Shown in pieces: positions 43,801 to 56,334 of a stretch of 64,000 nt of DNA. The number at the start of each line of letters is the position of its first letter. The first letter of the stretch is position 1. Under the pieces are notes generated by a model. That model worked only from the letters and a program-made list of their open reading frames with translations. It had not been told where the DNA came from and did not search any database. Made by a program: the position numbers and the translations under genes. The stretch comes from Mimachlamys varia (Eukaryota; Mollusca; Bivalvia; Pectinida; Pectinidae), in assembly GCA_947623455.1 (NCBI GenBank), contig OX392536.1:36089465-36153464 (forward strand). Reading direction: 5' to 3'.

Positions 43801-46800
43801 TCCCACTACCACATTCTATGACATATATCTACAGTAAGACAAGAACAACCATTCCCACTACCACATTCTATGACATATATCTACAGTTAGACAAGTACAA
43901 CCATTCCCACTACCACATTCTATGACATATATCTACAGTTAGACAAGTACAACCATTCCCACTACCACATTCTATGACATATATCCAGAGTCTGACAAGA
44001 ACAACCATTCCCACTATCACTTTCTATGACCTATATCTACAGTTAGTCAAGAACAACCATTCCCACTACCACATTCTATGACATATATCTACAGTTAGAC
44101 AAGAACAATCATTCCCACTACCACATTCTATGACATATATCTACAGTTAGACAAGAATAACCATTCACACTACCACATTCTATGCCATATATCTACAGCC
44201 TGACAAGAACAACCATTCCCACTACCAATTTCTATGACCTATATCTACAGTTAGATAAGAACAACCATTCCTACTACCACATTCTATGACATATATCTAG
44301 TTAGACAAGAACAATCATTTCCACTACCAATTTCCATGACCTATATCTACAGTTAGATAAGAACAACCATTCCCACTACCACATTCTATGCCATATATCT
44401 ACAGTTAGACAAGAACAATCATTTCCACTACCAATTTCTATGACCTATATCTACAGTTAGATAAGAACAACCATTCTCACTATCACATTCTATGACATAT
44501 ATCTACAGCCTGACAAGAACAACCATTCCCACTACCACATTCTATGCCATATATCTACAGCCTGACAAGAACAACCATTCCTATTACCACATTCTATGAC
44601 ATATATCTAGTTTGACAAGAACAACCATTCTCACTATCACATTCTATGACATATATCTACAGTTAGACAAGAACAATCATTCTCACTACCACATTCTATG
44701 ACATATATCTACAGTAAGACAAGAACAACCATTCCCACTACCACATTCTATGACATATATCTACAGTTAGACAAGAACAACCATTCCCACTACCACATTC
44801 TATGACATATATCTAGTTAGACAAGAACAATCATTTCCACTACCAATTTCTATGACCTATATCTACAGTTAGATAAGAACAACCATTCCCACTACCACAT
44901 TCTATGACATATATCTACAGTTAGACAAGAACAACCATTCCTACTACCACATTCTATGACATATATCTACAGTTAGACAAGAACAACCATTCCCACTACC
45001 ACATTCTATGACATATATCTACAGTTAGACAAGAACAACCATTCCTACTACCACATTCTATGACATATATCTACAGTTAGACAAGAACAACCATTCCTAC
45101 TACCACATTCTATGACATATATCTACAGTTAGACAAGAACAACCATTCCTACTACCACATTCTATGACATATATATACAGTTAGACAAGTACAACCATTC
45201 CTACTACCACATTCTATGACATATATTTACAGTTAGACAAGAACAACCATTCCCACTACCACATTCTATGACATATATCTACAGTTAGACAAGAACAACC
45301 ATTCCCACTACCACATTCTATGACATATATTTACAGTTAGACAAGAACAACCATTCCCACTACCACTTCCTATGACATATATCTACAGTTAGACAAGAAC
45401 AACCATTCCCACTACCACATTCTATAGCATATATCTACAGTTTGACAGGAACAACCATTCCCACTACCACATTCTATGACTTATATCTACAGTTTGACAA
45501 GAACAACCATTCCCACTACCACATTCTATGACATATATCTACAGTTAGACAAGAACAACAATTCCCACTACCACATTCTATGACATATATCTACAGTTAG
45601 ACAAGAACAAACATTCCCACTACCACATTCTATGACATATATTTACAGTTAGACAAGAACAACCATTCCCACTACCACATTCTATGACATATATCTACAG
45701 TTAGACAAGAACAAACATTCCCACTACCACATTCTATGACATATATTTACAGTTAGACAAGAACAACCATTCCCACTACCACATTCTATGACATATATTT
45801 ACAGTTAGACAAGAACAACCATTCCCACTACCACTTCCTATGACATATATCTACAGTTAGACAAGAACAACCATTCCCACTACCACATTCTATGACATAT
45901 ATCTACAGTTAGACAAGAACAACCATTCCCACTACCACTTCCTATGACATATATTTACAGTTAGACAAGAACAACCATTCCCACTACCACTTCCTATGAC
46001 ATATATCTACAGTTAGACAAGAACAACCATTCCCACTACCACATTCTATAGCATATATCTACAGTTAGACAAGAACAACCATTCCCACTACCACGTTCTA
46101 TGACATATATCTACAGTTTGACAGGAACAACCATTCCCACTACCACATTCTATGACTTATATCTACAGTTTGACAAGAACAACCATTCCCACTACCACAT
46201 TCTATGACATATATCTACAGTTAGACAAGAACAACCATTCCCACTACCACATTCTATGACATATATCTACAGTTAGACAAGAACAACCATTCCCACTACC
46301 ACATTCTATGACATATATCTACAGTTAGACAAGAACAACCATTCCCACTACCACATTCTATGACCTATATCTACAGTTAGACAAGAATAATCATTCCCAC
46401 TACCACATTCTATGACATATATCTAGTTTGACAAGAACAACCATTCCTACTACCACATTCTATGACCTATATCTACAGTTAGACAAGAATAATCATTCCC
46501 ACTACCACATTCTATGACATATATCTACAGTTAGAAAAAAACAACCATTCCCACTACCACATTCTATGACATATATCTACAGTTAGAAAAAAACAACCAT
46601 TCCTACTACCACTTCCTATGACATATATCTACAGTTAGACAAGAACAACCATTCCCACTACCACATTCTATGACATATATCTAGTTTGACAAGAACAACC
46701 ATTCCCACTACCACATTCTATGACATATATCTACAGTTAGACAAGAACAACCATTCCCACTACCACATTCTATGACCTATATCTACAGTTAGATAAGAAC

Positions 46801-49800
46801 AACCATTCCCACTACCACATTCTATGACATATATCTACAGTTAGACAAGAACAACCATTCCCACTACCACATTCTATGACATATATTTACAGTTAGACAA
46901 GAACAACCATTCCCACTACCACATTCTATGACATATATTTACAGTTAGACAAGAACAACCATTCCCACTACCACATTCTATGACATATATCTACAGTTAG
47001 ATAAGAACAACCATTCCCACTACCACATTCTATGACATATATTTACAGTTAGACAAGAACAACCATTCCCACTACCACTTCCTATGACATATATCTACAG
47101 TTAGACAAGAACAACCATTCCCACTACCACATTCTATAGCATATATCTACAGTTTGACAGGAACAACCATTCCCACTACCACATTCTATGACTTATATCT
47201 ACAGTTTGACAAGAACAACCATTCCCACTACCACATTCTATGACATATATCTACAGTTAGACAAGAACAACCATTCCCACTACCACTTCCTATGACATAT
47301 ATCTACAGTTAGACAAGAACAACCATTCCCACTACCACATTCTATGACATATATCTACAGTTAGACAAGAACAACCATTCCCACTACCACATTCTATGAC
47401 ATATATCTACAGTTAGACAAGAATAACCATTCACACTACCACATTCTATGACATATATCTACAGTTAGACAAGAACAACCATTCCCACTACCACATTCTA
47501 TGACATATATCCAGAGTCTGACAAGAACAACCATTCCCACTACCACTTCCTATGACATATATCTACAGTTAGACAAGAACAACCCTTCCACTACCACATT
47601 CTATGACATATATCTACAGTTAGACAAGAACAACCCTTCCACTACCACTTCCTATGACATATATCTACAGTTAGACAAGAACAACCATTCCCACTACCAC
47701 ATTCTATGACATATATCTACAGTTAGACAAGTACAACCATTCCCACTACCACATTCTATGACATATATCTACAGTTAGACAAGAACAACCATTCCCACTA
47801 CCACATTCTATGACATATATCTACAGTTAGACAAGTACAACCATTCCCACTACCACATTCTATGACATATATCTACAGTTAGACAAAAAGAACCATTCTC
47901 ACCACCACATTCTATGACATATATCTACAGTAAAACAAGAGCAACCATTCCCACTACCACATTATTTGACATATATCTACAGTTAGACAAGAACAACTAT
48001 TCCCACTACCACATTCTATGACATATATCTACAGTTAGACAAGAACAACCATTCCCACTGCCACATTCTATGACATATATCTAGTATGACAAGAACAGCC
48101 AATCCCACTGCCACATTCTATGACGTATATCTAGTTAGACAAGAACAACCATTCCCACTGCCACATTCTATGACATATATCTAGTATGACAAGAACAGCC
48201 AATCCCACTGCCACATTCTATGACGTATATCTACAGTTAGACAAGAACAACCATTCCCACTACCACGTTCTATGACATATATATACAGTAAGACAAGAAC
48301 ACCCATTCCCACTACCACGTTCTATGACATATATATACAGTAAGACAAGAACACCCATTCCCACTACCACGTTCTATGACATATATCTACAGTTAGACAA
48401 GAACAACCATTCTCACTACCACATTCTATGACATATATCTACAGTAAGACAAGAACAACCATTCCCACTACCACTTCCTATGACATATATCTACAGTTAG
48501 ACAAGAACAACCCTTCCACTACCACATTCTATGACATATATCTACAGTTAGACAAGAACAACCCTTCCACTACCACTTCCTATGACATATATCTACAGTT
48601 AGACAAAAAGAACCATTCTCACCACCACATTCTATGACATATATCTACAGTTAGACAAGAACAACCATTCTCACTGCCACATTCTATGACATATATCTAC
48701 AGTTAGACAAGAACAACCATTCCCACTACCACATTCTATGACATATATCTACAGTTAGACAAGAACAACCATTCCCACTACCACATTCTATGACATATAT
48801 CTACAGTAAGACAAGAACAACCATTCCCACTACCACATTCTATGACATATATCTACAGTTAGACAAGAACAACCATTCCCACTACCACATTCTATGACAT
48901 ATATCTACAGTTAGACAAGAACAACCATTCCCACTACCACATTCTATGACATATATCTACAGTTAGACAAGAACAACCATTCCCACTACCACATTCTATG
49001 ACATATATCTACAGTAAGACAAGAACAACCATTCCCACTACCACATTCTATGACATATATCTACAGTTAGACAAGAACAACCATTCCCACTACCACATTC
49101 TATGACATATATCTACAGTAAGACAAGAACAACCATTCCCACTACCACATTCTATGACATATATCTACAGTAAGACAAGAACAACCATTCCTACTACCAC
49201 ATTCTATGACATATATCTAGTTAGACAAGAACAACCATTCCTACTACCACATTCTATGACATATATCTACAGTTAGACAAGAACAACCATTCCCACTACC
49301 ACTTCCTATGACATATATCTACAGTTAGACAAGAACAACCATTCCCACTACCACATCTATGACATATATCTACAGTTAGACAAGAACAACCCTTCCACTA
49401 CCACATTCTATGACCTATATCTACAGTTAGACAAGAATAACCATTCTCACTACCACATCTATGACATATATCTAGTTTGACAAGAACAACTATTCCCACT
49501 ACCACATTCTATGACATATATCTACAGTTAGACAAGAACAACCATTCCCACTACCACATTCTATGACCTATATCTACAGTTAGACAAGAATAACCATTCT
49601 CACTACCACATCTATGACATATATCTACAGTTAGACAAGAACAACCATTCTCACTACCACATCTATGACATATATCTACAGTTAGACAAGTACAACCATT
49701 CCCACTACCACATTCTATGACATATATCTACAGTTAGACAAGAACAACCATTCTCACTACCACATTCTATGACCTATATCTACAGTTTGACAGGAACAAC

Positions 49801-49880
49801 CATTTCCAGTACCATATTCTATGACATATATCTACAGTTAGACAAGAACAACCATTTCCACTACCATAATCTATGACATG
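34861..49880 (+). repeat. 52-bp satellite array, about 15 kb (roughly 285-290 units)
   Basis: The consensus unit is acattctatgacatatatct, acagttagacaagaacaacc and attcccactacc (52 bp). Frequent variants include loss of acag (49-bp units with atctagtttgac), loss of tct (tatatacag), tctgacaagtac, ccagagtctgac, acctatatc, actttct/acttcct, and caatcattt. Units at both edges are more diverged. No open frame longer than 70 codons persists, because 52 is not a multiple of three. The array starts about 500 bp after the NXPE stop codon. Confidence 0.97.
35476..42033 (+). repeat. Tandem higher-order duplication inside the 52-bp satellite
   Basis: The ordered series of variant units beginning at 35476 recurs beginning at 38630. 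Both start gtttgacaagtacaacc, then actttct, ccagagtctgac and acctatatc. The offset is 3154 bp at the start. It is 3355 bp by the unit carrying ttactccacattctatgac (37418 versus 40773), because block 2 has extra units near 39655-39900. Block 1 is about 35476-38629 and block 2 about 38630-42033. Confidence 0.85.
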
Positions 49881-50312
49881 TACATATTATAGAATAGGGA
49901 CGTTTTCCCCCTTTTTTTTTATTTTCGAAATTAATTTATAGAAATTATAGAAAAATGTATGTTGTTTTCATTGTATCATATGTTTGACACTTTTTCAGGC
50001 TTAAAGATCAAACATGTTCCATGTTGTTGGTTTGTTGTTTGTTTTTTGTTTTGTTCTTTAAGCTTATACACTAAAGACGGTTATTATTACATGTATACAT
50101 TATCTCTCTCTTAACTCGCCATGTTGGATATAGTTTACCCATGCAAGAAAGCTATGTACAACTCTATCTAACAGCATATTACGCGCGCGGAGTAATCTAC
50201 GCTCAAGGGGGGGTATGTGCTTGTAGTTACATCTGTCAGGTGTCATCATGTCAACAAACAGTTCAGGTTTTAAAATTTGGATAAAATGACAATATCGGAC
50301 ATTTGTTTAAAT
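49881..50312. other. Intergenic; nothing recognised
   Basis: This unique sequence follows the satellite and starts with a C/T-rich tract (about 49905-49925). No gene was seen. Confidence 0.4.
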
Positions 50313-50515
50313 GGATACGGCTCTATCAAAGCGTATGCATTGATTCTGGTTTGACCTATGATTGCACATGGTGTTTGTTCAGAAGTCTTAATACTATCCA
50401 ATAGGAACTTTTTTGATAATTAAAATTAAAATAAACATATAAACTGTTTATAGTCGGCATTTGCAATTCAATGTCAAACCAGAATCAATGTGTACGCTTT
50501 GATAAAGCCATATCC
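50313..50515. mobile_element. MITE-like element with 43-bp TIRs
   Basis: The left arm ggatacggctctatcaaagc to attctggtttgac (50313-50355) pairs with the right arm gtcaaaccagaatcaatg to gctttgataaagccatatcc (50472-50515) with a few mismatches. The total is about 203 bp, AT-rich in the centre, with no coding capacity. Confidence 0.8.
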
Positions 50516-50654
50516 TTTCAAAGAAAGGTCCCGATCGTGTTATAGACACTTGAGAGTATAGCGACAGCGTTGTTTTGTCCAACATGAATGATCTACATAA
50601 GCAGCTTTCCCGCCCTAGAACATGCCGCCATGGTGGTGTCATAATATCAGTTTA

Positions 50655-51265
50655 TACGAGGAGTGTTCGAAAACATTTGCAACGCACTTTATACTCCGAA
50701 ATCACGTGATGTATGTGCATAAAACCTGGTTCACCGCTCATCGCTGTAATATGTGTATAGATTTCATTGAAATCAACTAACGGGGTCTCTTGGAATTTAT
50801 AATGTAATATACACTGTGTTGCAAATGGTTAGAAAACGAATAAAAATGTCGCTAAAATCAGGGGCTATATATATACTTGTAAACCTCTCGTAAAAAAATA
50901 TATAAGATATGTGCTGTTTATTTGGATATACGAATGTCATTTTCCACAGTTTATGAATTGTTTACTATATTTCATTGTGGTCGGGAATTGGTCAAAGATG
51001 CCCCTTTCGCAGGAGGACCCTGGTCAGCGGTTACCAAAATGAACGTCATAAAATCAAGTCTAAGTCATTAAGAAAGATGCGCGTTATACGTACATACATC
51101 TAGCACGAATGACAAACTTGGATTTAGGTTCTGTTCAAACTGCTGCAGAAGTATCCAAAATATCAGAAAAGGCATTGGATAGTCTTATAACGGGTGGTGA
51201 GACATGAGTTCATTTTCATGAGCCTAAGAGGAAAGTTGACAATAGGATACGGGTAGAACATCTAA
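50655..51265 (+). mobile_element. mariner-type transposon remnant
   Basis: It starts with tacgaggagtgttcgaaaa, a mariner-like terminal sequence next to a TA. Downstream, broken plus-strand frames still show VKDAPFAGGPWSAVTK (DNA-binding region), KLLQKYPKYQK and TGGET-VHFHEPKRKVDNR. The last corresponds to the G-D-E-T-W catalytic region of mariner transposases with the Trp codon mutated to TGA. The 3' part is missing. Confidence 0.65.
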
Positions 51266-52530
51266 AACAGCTTATATTGGATAATTGTTACAAAGGCATT
51301 CGTTTTTGATGACCTTTCAGTAAAATTATTTTCTTGCATTTTCACTTTTATAGCAAGTCATATGACTTGATACAACTCTTAAAGCCTTCACATTGATGAC
51401 AATGGGAACCATTGTTACCAGGAATGACCTACATAAAGGGAACAGATACATGTAATAACATTTATTTGAATACAACAAATGGCAATGTAAAATAAAACAA
51501 ATATATACGTAGAGTGCATATAAAAAATGTATTATGTGTTGTAAAGCATTTTCATACACAATGTAAACATTTAGATAAGTTTCATTTAAATATAGCTTTG
51601 GTTTTGATATGATATTAGTTACAAAATGCATTCCAATATATAATTATGTCCATGATAAATTGATCATACCCATAAATACAGATTACAGATACTAAACGTA
51701 GCCGAGAAGCAATGTTAATGAATACAAACTTTTCAGATAAAAAAATATAATACAATTTCAAGGAGCTTTATTTGCAATTCAGATATTAAAGTTTAAGAAT
51801 ACTAGTTGGAAACCAAGCTAATCAAACAAACTTTTATAACGGTACATTTATCCACGTGAAGGAATGTGATGTGTTTAAAAGAGTCGTTGGTCTTAACTAT
51901 ACACTACTGATCTCAAGAAGCATGCAATTAAAAGATACACATTAAAAACTTAGGAATAGGATTTTCCGTGTAATTATACATACATTAATACAAATTTATC
52001 AAAATTATTAAAAATTATTTGATAACATAACAGAGGAAAACAAACGTTGATAAAGATATAGGGCAATGCCTCGATATCCCACGCTGTGTATTTAGCATAA
52101 ATGTGAAACAAATGAAAACATGTCGCAATGAGATAACACCTTCTACATTAATCAAATTCATTGCCTTCAAGACAATGCTTCATGTACTGATAAATTAATA
52201 AAAATATTTATATTATGTATTTGCAGTGATAATAGCATTAAGAACTAAGAAGGCACGATGTTTATAAGAAATAAAAAAATCTCACGTCGTAGCATATGGA
52301 AAGACAAGCTTAATAATGTATACATTTTACATTCAAAACATTTAAACGTTCTTACTTTAATGTTTGAGCAATTAAAAATCAAAAAACATTTCAGAACGTT
52401 CACTCTTTACAAATTGTTGTTTTGCTATGGCTTTAAGTGATAGTACGGGAGTTTGGTCACCATTCTATCATTTCATTCGTTCATTGAAAATCTGAGGATG
52501 AAGCTTATTTATTGATGGGTGTATCAAAAC
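51266..52530. other. Intergenic, AT-rich; no gene seen
   Basis: No domain-bearing frame was recognised. A 101-codon minus frame at 51326-51631 and a 60-codon plus frame at 52258-52440 look random. Confidence 0.35.
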
Positions 52531-52563
52531 ATCTATTATAATATATTATATATTATAATAGAT
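52531..52563. repeat. Perfect AT-rich palindrome, 33 bp
   Basis: The arm atctattataatatat (52531-52546), a single central t, and the exact complement atatattataatagat (52548-52563). It is a cruciform-prone sequence of unknown role. Confidence 0.85.
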
Positions 52564-52891
52564 ATTCTTGCAAAAACTAAAATAAAAACCAGTACACGTA
52601 ATGATCAGCGTTGATATCGAGACTTATTAAAGACATTTCACATTGTTACGGTAATATGACATATTTATTTAGATAAAAGAGACAAAAATGTTCTTCATTA
52701 AAATCAGCGACAAAAAAATGTACAGAGAACTAAATTTTGCCCCCTTGAAGTGTCTAGACTTGCTAATGTCAAAAGTATCTACACCAAGTACATGTATTTC
52801 AACTTGATATGTTGTTTTGGGTTCCGGGATAGATTTTTTACATCAAAAATGTAATAGCCAGAATATCTAACAGTATCTACATTAATACGAA

Positions 52892-52991
52892 AGATATTTC
52901 ACTCCTGTGGCTAATATTTTGATATTTTTCAATCGTGCTGCGCCGTCGTGAAAAAATATTGATATACTTGCCACACTCGTGGAATATATCT
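52892..52991. mobile_element. Short foldback element related to 15062-15214
   Basis: The left arm agatatttcactcctgtggc to tttttcaat pairs imperfectly with the right arm aaaaatattgatatacttgc to ggaatatatct. The loop contains cgtgctgcgccgtcgtg. The cactcgtgg and TATTTTGATATTT-type blocks recall the foldback at 15062-15214. Confidence 0.5.
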
Positions 52992-53489
52992 CGTACTACT
53001 GAAGACACCGTTAGATATCCTCATAATGGTAATATTTTAAGTATCTTAAGACGAGTACTTGCATTTGACACAAAGTGTTGTTGAATTTAAGTACAGTCAA
53101 TTAATGCTATTAAATTAACAAAACTGACAACTAAACATGTATCGTATTATAATTATTTGAATATATCTCAAATGTTCTATTGACTTGAATTTGTACTTCA
53201 CAGTTGAAATACAAATAGGTACAGTATTACCAATAAAACAACAGTCGCAGTTTAAAGAGACTTGATCATCCAGGTTTTTGCATTATTTTGAGCCCTTCCA
53301 AAAGAAGGATCACTTTTCCGAAAAGCGATTTGTTTTCGCAAATTATTTCAAATAATCGAAAAGCTTATTCAAACGTTAGTTCGCGGATAGGAAAGAGTTG
53401 AAAGCATTTGAAGTATGGAAAGCCCCATTACTTTCACAGATATAGTGAATATGGCAATATTTGAGGCATTACATTTACAATTTCTTATA

Positions 53490-53646
53490 TCTTGACCAAC
53501 TTAAGGAAAAGTGTCTGTTTCCGCCATATCTCTTTTTCAAAATGTACCGAGCCGTTCAGGACATATGGACGGACGGCTAACGGACGCTGCGCCATGGCAA
53601 AACTATAAGGCGAACGTTTCTGCGGACCAGGTGAGCTTAAAACGAA
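53490..53646 (-). repeat. Dispersed repeat end, copy near METTL24-like stop
   Basis: It contains gacggacggctaacggacgc, tgcgccatggcaaaactata and gcggaccaggtgagctt. The ggacgctgcgccat-gcca and aggtgagct landmarks also occur at 54838-54893. By memory this is a widespread bivalve interspersed repeat. It lies in the 3' flank or UTR of the METTL24-like gene. Confidence 0.5.
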
Positions 53647-53688
53647 TCCACAAAATAATTCACAGACGCTTCGATGTTTAATTGTTCG

Positions 53689-53997
53689 TCACGGTTTAGT
53701 TAAGTTTGTATTTAGAAAGTAGTTTTCATAACAGCCGGTGACTTGTCTTCCGGTTAAGCTAAATGGTCTTGGATTACTGGACGCAATATTAGGATGAGAC
53801 CAGAACAAGCGGAACCCCTGATCGTTTATCCCACGTATTGTTGTCAGTTTGGATCGAAGACCTTCTGAAGGGTCAGGACTTCCATGGAATTCAAAATCAA
53901 GTTGTCGCACGTTCTTCAGGACACCAGACGCTAACATATTTGGTATCGCTCCCCACTCGGATCCTTCAATATCCATTTTTATGATATCGATGATTTT
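53689..53997 (-). CDS. METTL24-like methyltransferase, exon C (terminal exon)
   Basis: This is the last exon of a METTL24-like, FkbM-type putative S-adenosylmethionine-dependent methyltransferase. It follows the acceptor ctttttag and starts in phase 0 with KIIDIIKMDIEGSEWGAIPN. That is the I-D-x-x-K-x-D-I-E-G-x-E motif that defines FkbM/METTL24 domains. The block QLDFEFHGSPDPSEGLR follows, then GINDQGFRLFWSHPN, and a C-terminal Cys-Tyr-Glu-Asn region. The stop is TGA at 53691-53689. Joining A-B-C gives a continuous 216-residue C-terminal part. The substrate of this family is not established. It was chosen over a bare FkbM call because the pattern Y-S-[LF]-G, C-E-V-H-x-F-D-P in exon A matches METTL24. 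Confidence 0.9.
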   Translation of the reverse strand, partial: KIIDIIKMDIEGSEWGAIPNMLASGVLKNVRQLDFEFHGSPDPSEGLRSKLTTIRGINDQGFRLFWSHPNIASSNPRPFSLTGRQVTGCYENYFLNTNLTKP

Positions 53998-54080
53998 CTA
54001 AAAAGAGAAAGGCCGATATATTGATAATGACTAAATCGATACAGTTTTCCACCTACCAAAACAACACGTATTATCAGAGG

Positions 54081-54897
54081 GCCTGTATCGCTCACCTGAA
54101 TACAGTTGTTTTGTAAACAATCATTTAAAACATTTGGACATGATCTTGTCATTCCTTTGGGAGAAGGATTTTAAAGAATTTACTCAATTTCCCTGTGGGG
54201 CAATTCTCCTCGTCCTATGAGGGATTAGATCCAGTGTTTATATACAATTTAAAAGCGGTTTTTCTTGACCCACTGATGCTTCAGACTAAATTTTGACATC
54301 ATATTACAAATTTCTACTGAATTGTTTTTTTTTAAGTTTCCCCCCATATATACATGTATGGCTCTGCCTCTAAAGCCCGGATAGGGGCCAGTTCAACTAT
54401 CTATATAAAATCAAACCCTTTTCGCCCAAGGATGATCGAGACCAAATTTGGACAATGGCAAGATTGATTCACACGAAAAAATCTTAAATTTAAATCTTTT
54501 AATTTCACTTATTGGGCCCAGCCACTCAGCACATAATCACGTGAAACAATCGGACTCTATATATACTGTCATTTCCTTAAAAAAGGATTTTAAATAATAA
54601 GTACATTTTCGCTAACTTGCCCCGCCCTTCAGCACACAATAATGGTAAAAAATGAGAAATAACATATTGGACTATATCCAGGCATTTTTGAAGCGCCTTA
54701 GCGCTCTTGTGGTTAGTCTCACCACTTTTCAAACATTGAATCTCATCATTCATACTGACTTACACTAAATACGAAGAAGAAATCGAATTTGCGGTTTTTG
54801 AATAGCAGAGATTTTAAGAAAATATGGACGAATGAAGGACGCTGCGCCACGCCATAAGCTTCTATGTATTTTTCCCTTCGGAAAGGTGAGCTAAAAC
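54081..54897. mobile_element. Composite dispersed repeat in METTL24-like intron
   Basis: It is bounded by gtatcgctcacctgaa on the left and ggaaaggtgagctaaaac on the right, so its ends are short inverted repeats (ctcacct/aggtgag). Inside are three degraded copies of a block: aaggattttaaagaatttac, ttaatttcacttattgggcc and aaaaaggattttaaataat. Each is followed by a cagc/cagcaca or ggcaatt-type end. It resembles, by memory, a common bivalve repeat. No transposase is visible. Confidence 0.5.
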
Positions 54898-55500
54898 ACA
54901 CATGAAATATCGAATTTGGAAGTGAATACATGTGTGTCTTTTAGCATTGCTGGTATTAACCGAAAACACATTGTCAGATATTTTGGTTTCATATCCAAAA
55001 AGCAAAACATTCATACATTTGTAAACCAAAATATGTTCCCATGATGTCTATAAATCTCCAATTCAAAAATCGCATGTATATCAAAATACAAGTCCACCCT
55101 CATATCTGACGAATCAGTTGTTGTATATGTAGGAGTAACACAACGAGTGGTTGCTGGATATGGTATCAAGTGATATTCACCCGAGTTTAGTTCATTTTCA
55201 AAAGTTACAAAAGACCCGAGCTAAAGCTGAGCTCATGTCATTTGTAATATTTGAAAATGAAATGACTCGTTCTAAATAAATACCATGTCAAACAAGCACG
55301 AGTTTTTTTTCTACCACAATCCCACCCGAAAACAGCTTAACACATATCGTATCGTACTTTCACGTCAGATGATGACGTCGTTAACAGTGACGTTGTTCTT
55401 GTCAACGTGACTAGAGTTAGACTACGTGTGGTTTATTGGTTTTGTTTCTACACTTGTTGTAATAATTAAATGATGCCTTCGGAGTTAAATAATATCCACC
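54898..55500. other. METTL24-like intron B-C; nothing else recognised
   Basis: This is AT-rich intron between the composite repeat and the 40-bp array. No feature is supported. Confidence 0.35.
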
Positions 55501-55509
55501 TATTATACT

Positions 55510-56334
55510 TAGTAAATAGGTGGTACAGACTTACCCCAGTATGTCCGAGATGTAAATAGGTGGTACAGACTTACCCCAGTATGTCCGAGATGTAAATAGT
55601 TGGTACAGACTTACCCCAGTATGTCCAAGATGTAAATAGGTGGTACAGACTTACCCCAGTATGTCCAAGATGTAAATAGGTGGTACATACTTACCCCAGT
55701 ATGTCCAAGGTGTGAATAGGTGGTGCAGACTTACCCCAGTATGTCCAAGATGTAAATAGGTGGTACATACTTACCCCGGTATGTCCAAGATGTAAATAGG
55801 TGATACAGACTTACTCCGGTATGTCTAAGGTGTAAATAGGTGGTACAGACTTACCCCAGTATGTCCAAGGTGTAAATAGGTGGTACAGACTTACCCCAGT
55901 ATGTCGAAGATGTAAATAGGTGGTACAGACTTACCCCGGTATGTCCAAGATGTAAATAGGTGATACAGACTTACTCCGGTATGTCCAAGGTGTAAATAGG
56001 TGGTACAGTCTTACCCCAGTATGTCCAATATGTACATAGGTGGTACAGACTTACCCCAGTATGTCCAAGGTGTAAATAGGTGGTACATACTTACCCCAGT
56101 ATGTCCAAGATGTAAATAGGTGGTACAGACTTACCCCAGTATGTCCAAGATGTAAATAGGTGGTACAGACTTACCCCAGTATGTCCAAGATGTAAATAGG
56201 TGGTACAGACTTACCCCAGTATGTCCAAGATGTAAATAGGTGGTACAGACTTACCCCAGTATGTCCAAGATGTAACTAGGTGGTACAGACTTACCCCAGT
56301 ATGTCCAATGTGTAAATAGGTGGTACAGACTTAC
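55510..56334 (-). repeat. 40-bp minisatellite carrying a splice donor in every unit (about 20 units)
   Basis: In the gene's sense (minus) the unit is cttggacatactggggtaag, then tctgtaccacctatttacat. Every unit keeps gtaagt preceded by G or A. The array runs directly into exon B: the exon end cttgggcacaccggg|gtaagt is a unit variant differing by three transitions over the last 15 exonic bases, with an identical donor. Units with aagg for aaga, catac for cagac, and actccggt for accccagt occur along the array. It occupies the 5' end of the intron between exons B and C. Confidence 0.93.

Noticed and set aside
47500..48637. Two 69-codon frames in the 52-bp satellite
   Set aside because: They are nearly identical to each other and made of satellite units with local 1-bp deletions. 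They reflect a block duplication, not genes.
34861..49880. Possible centromeric or telomeric satellite
   Set aside because: The unit is not a telomere motif, and one 15-kb array beside genes does not show centromere identity. It is reported only as a satellite.
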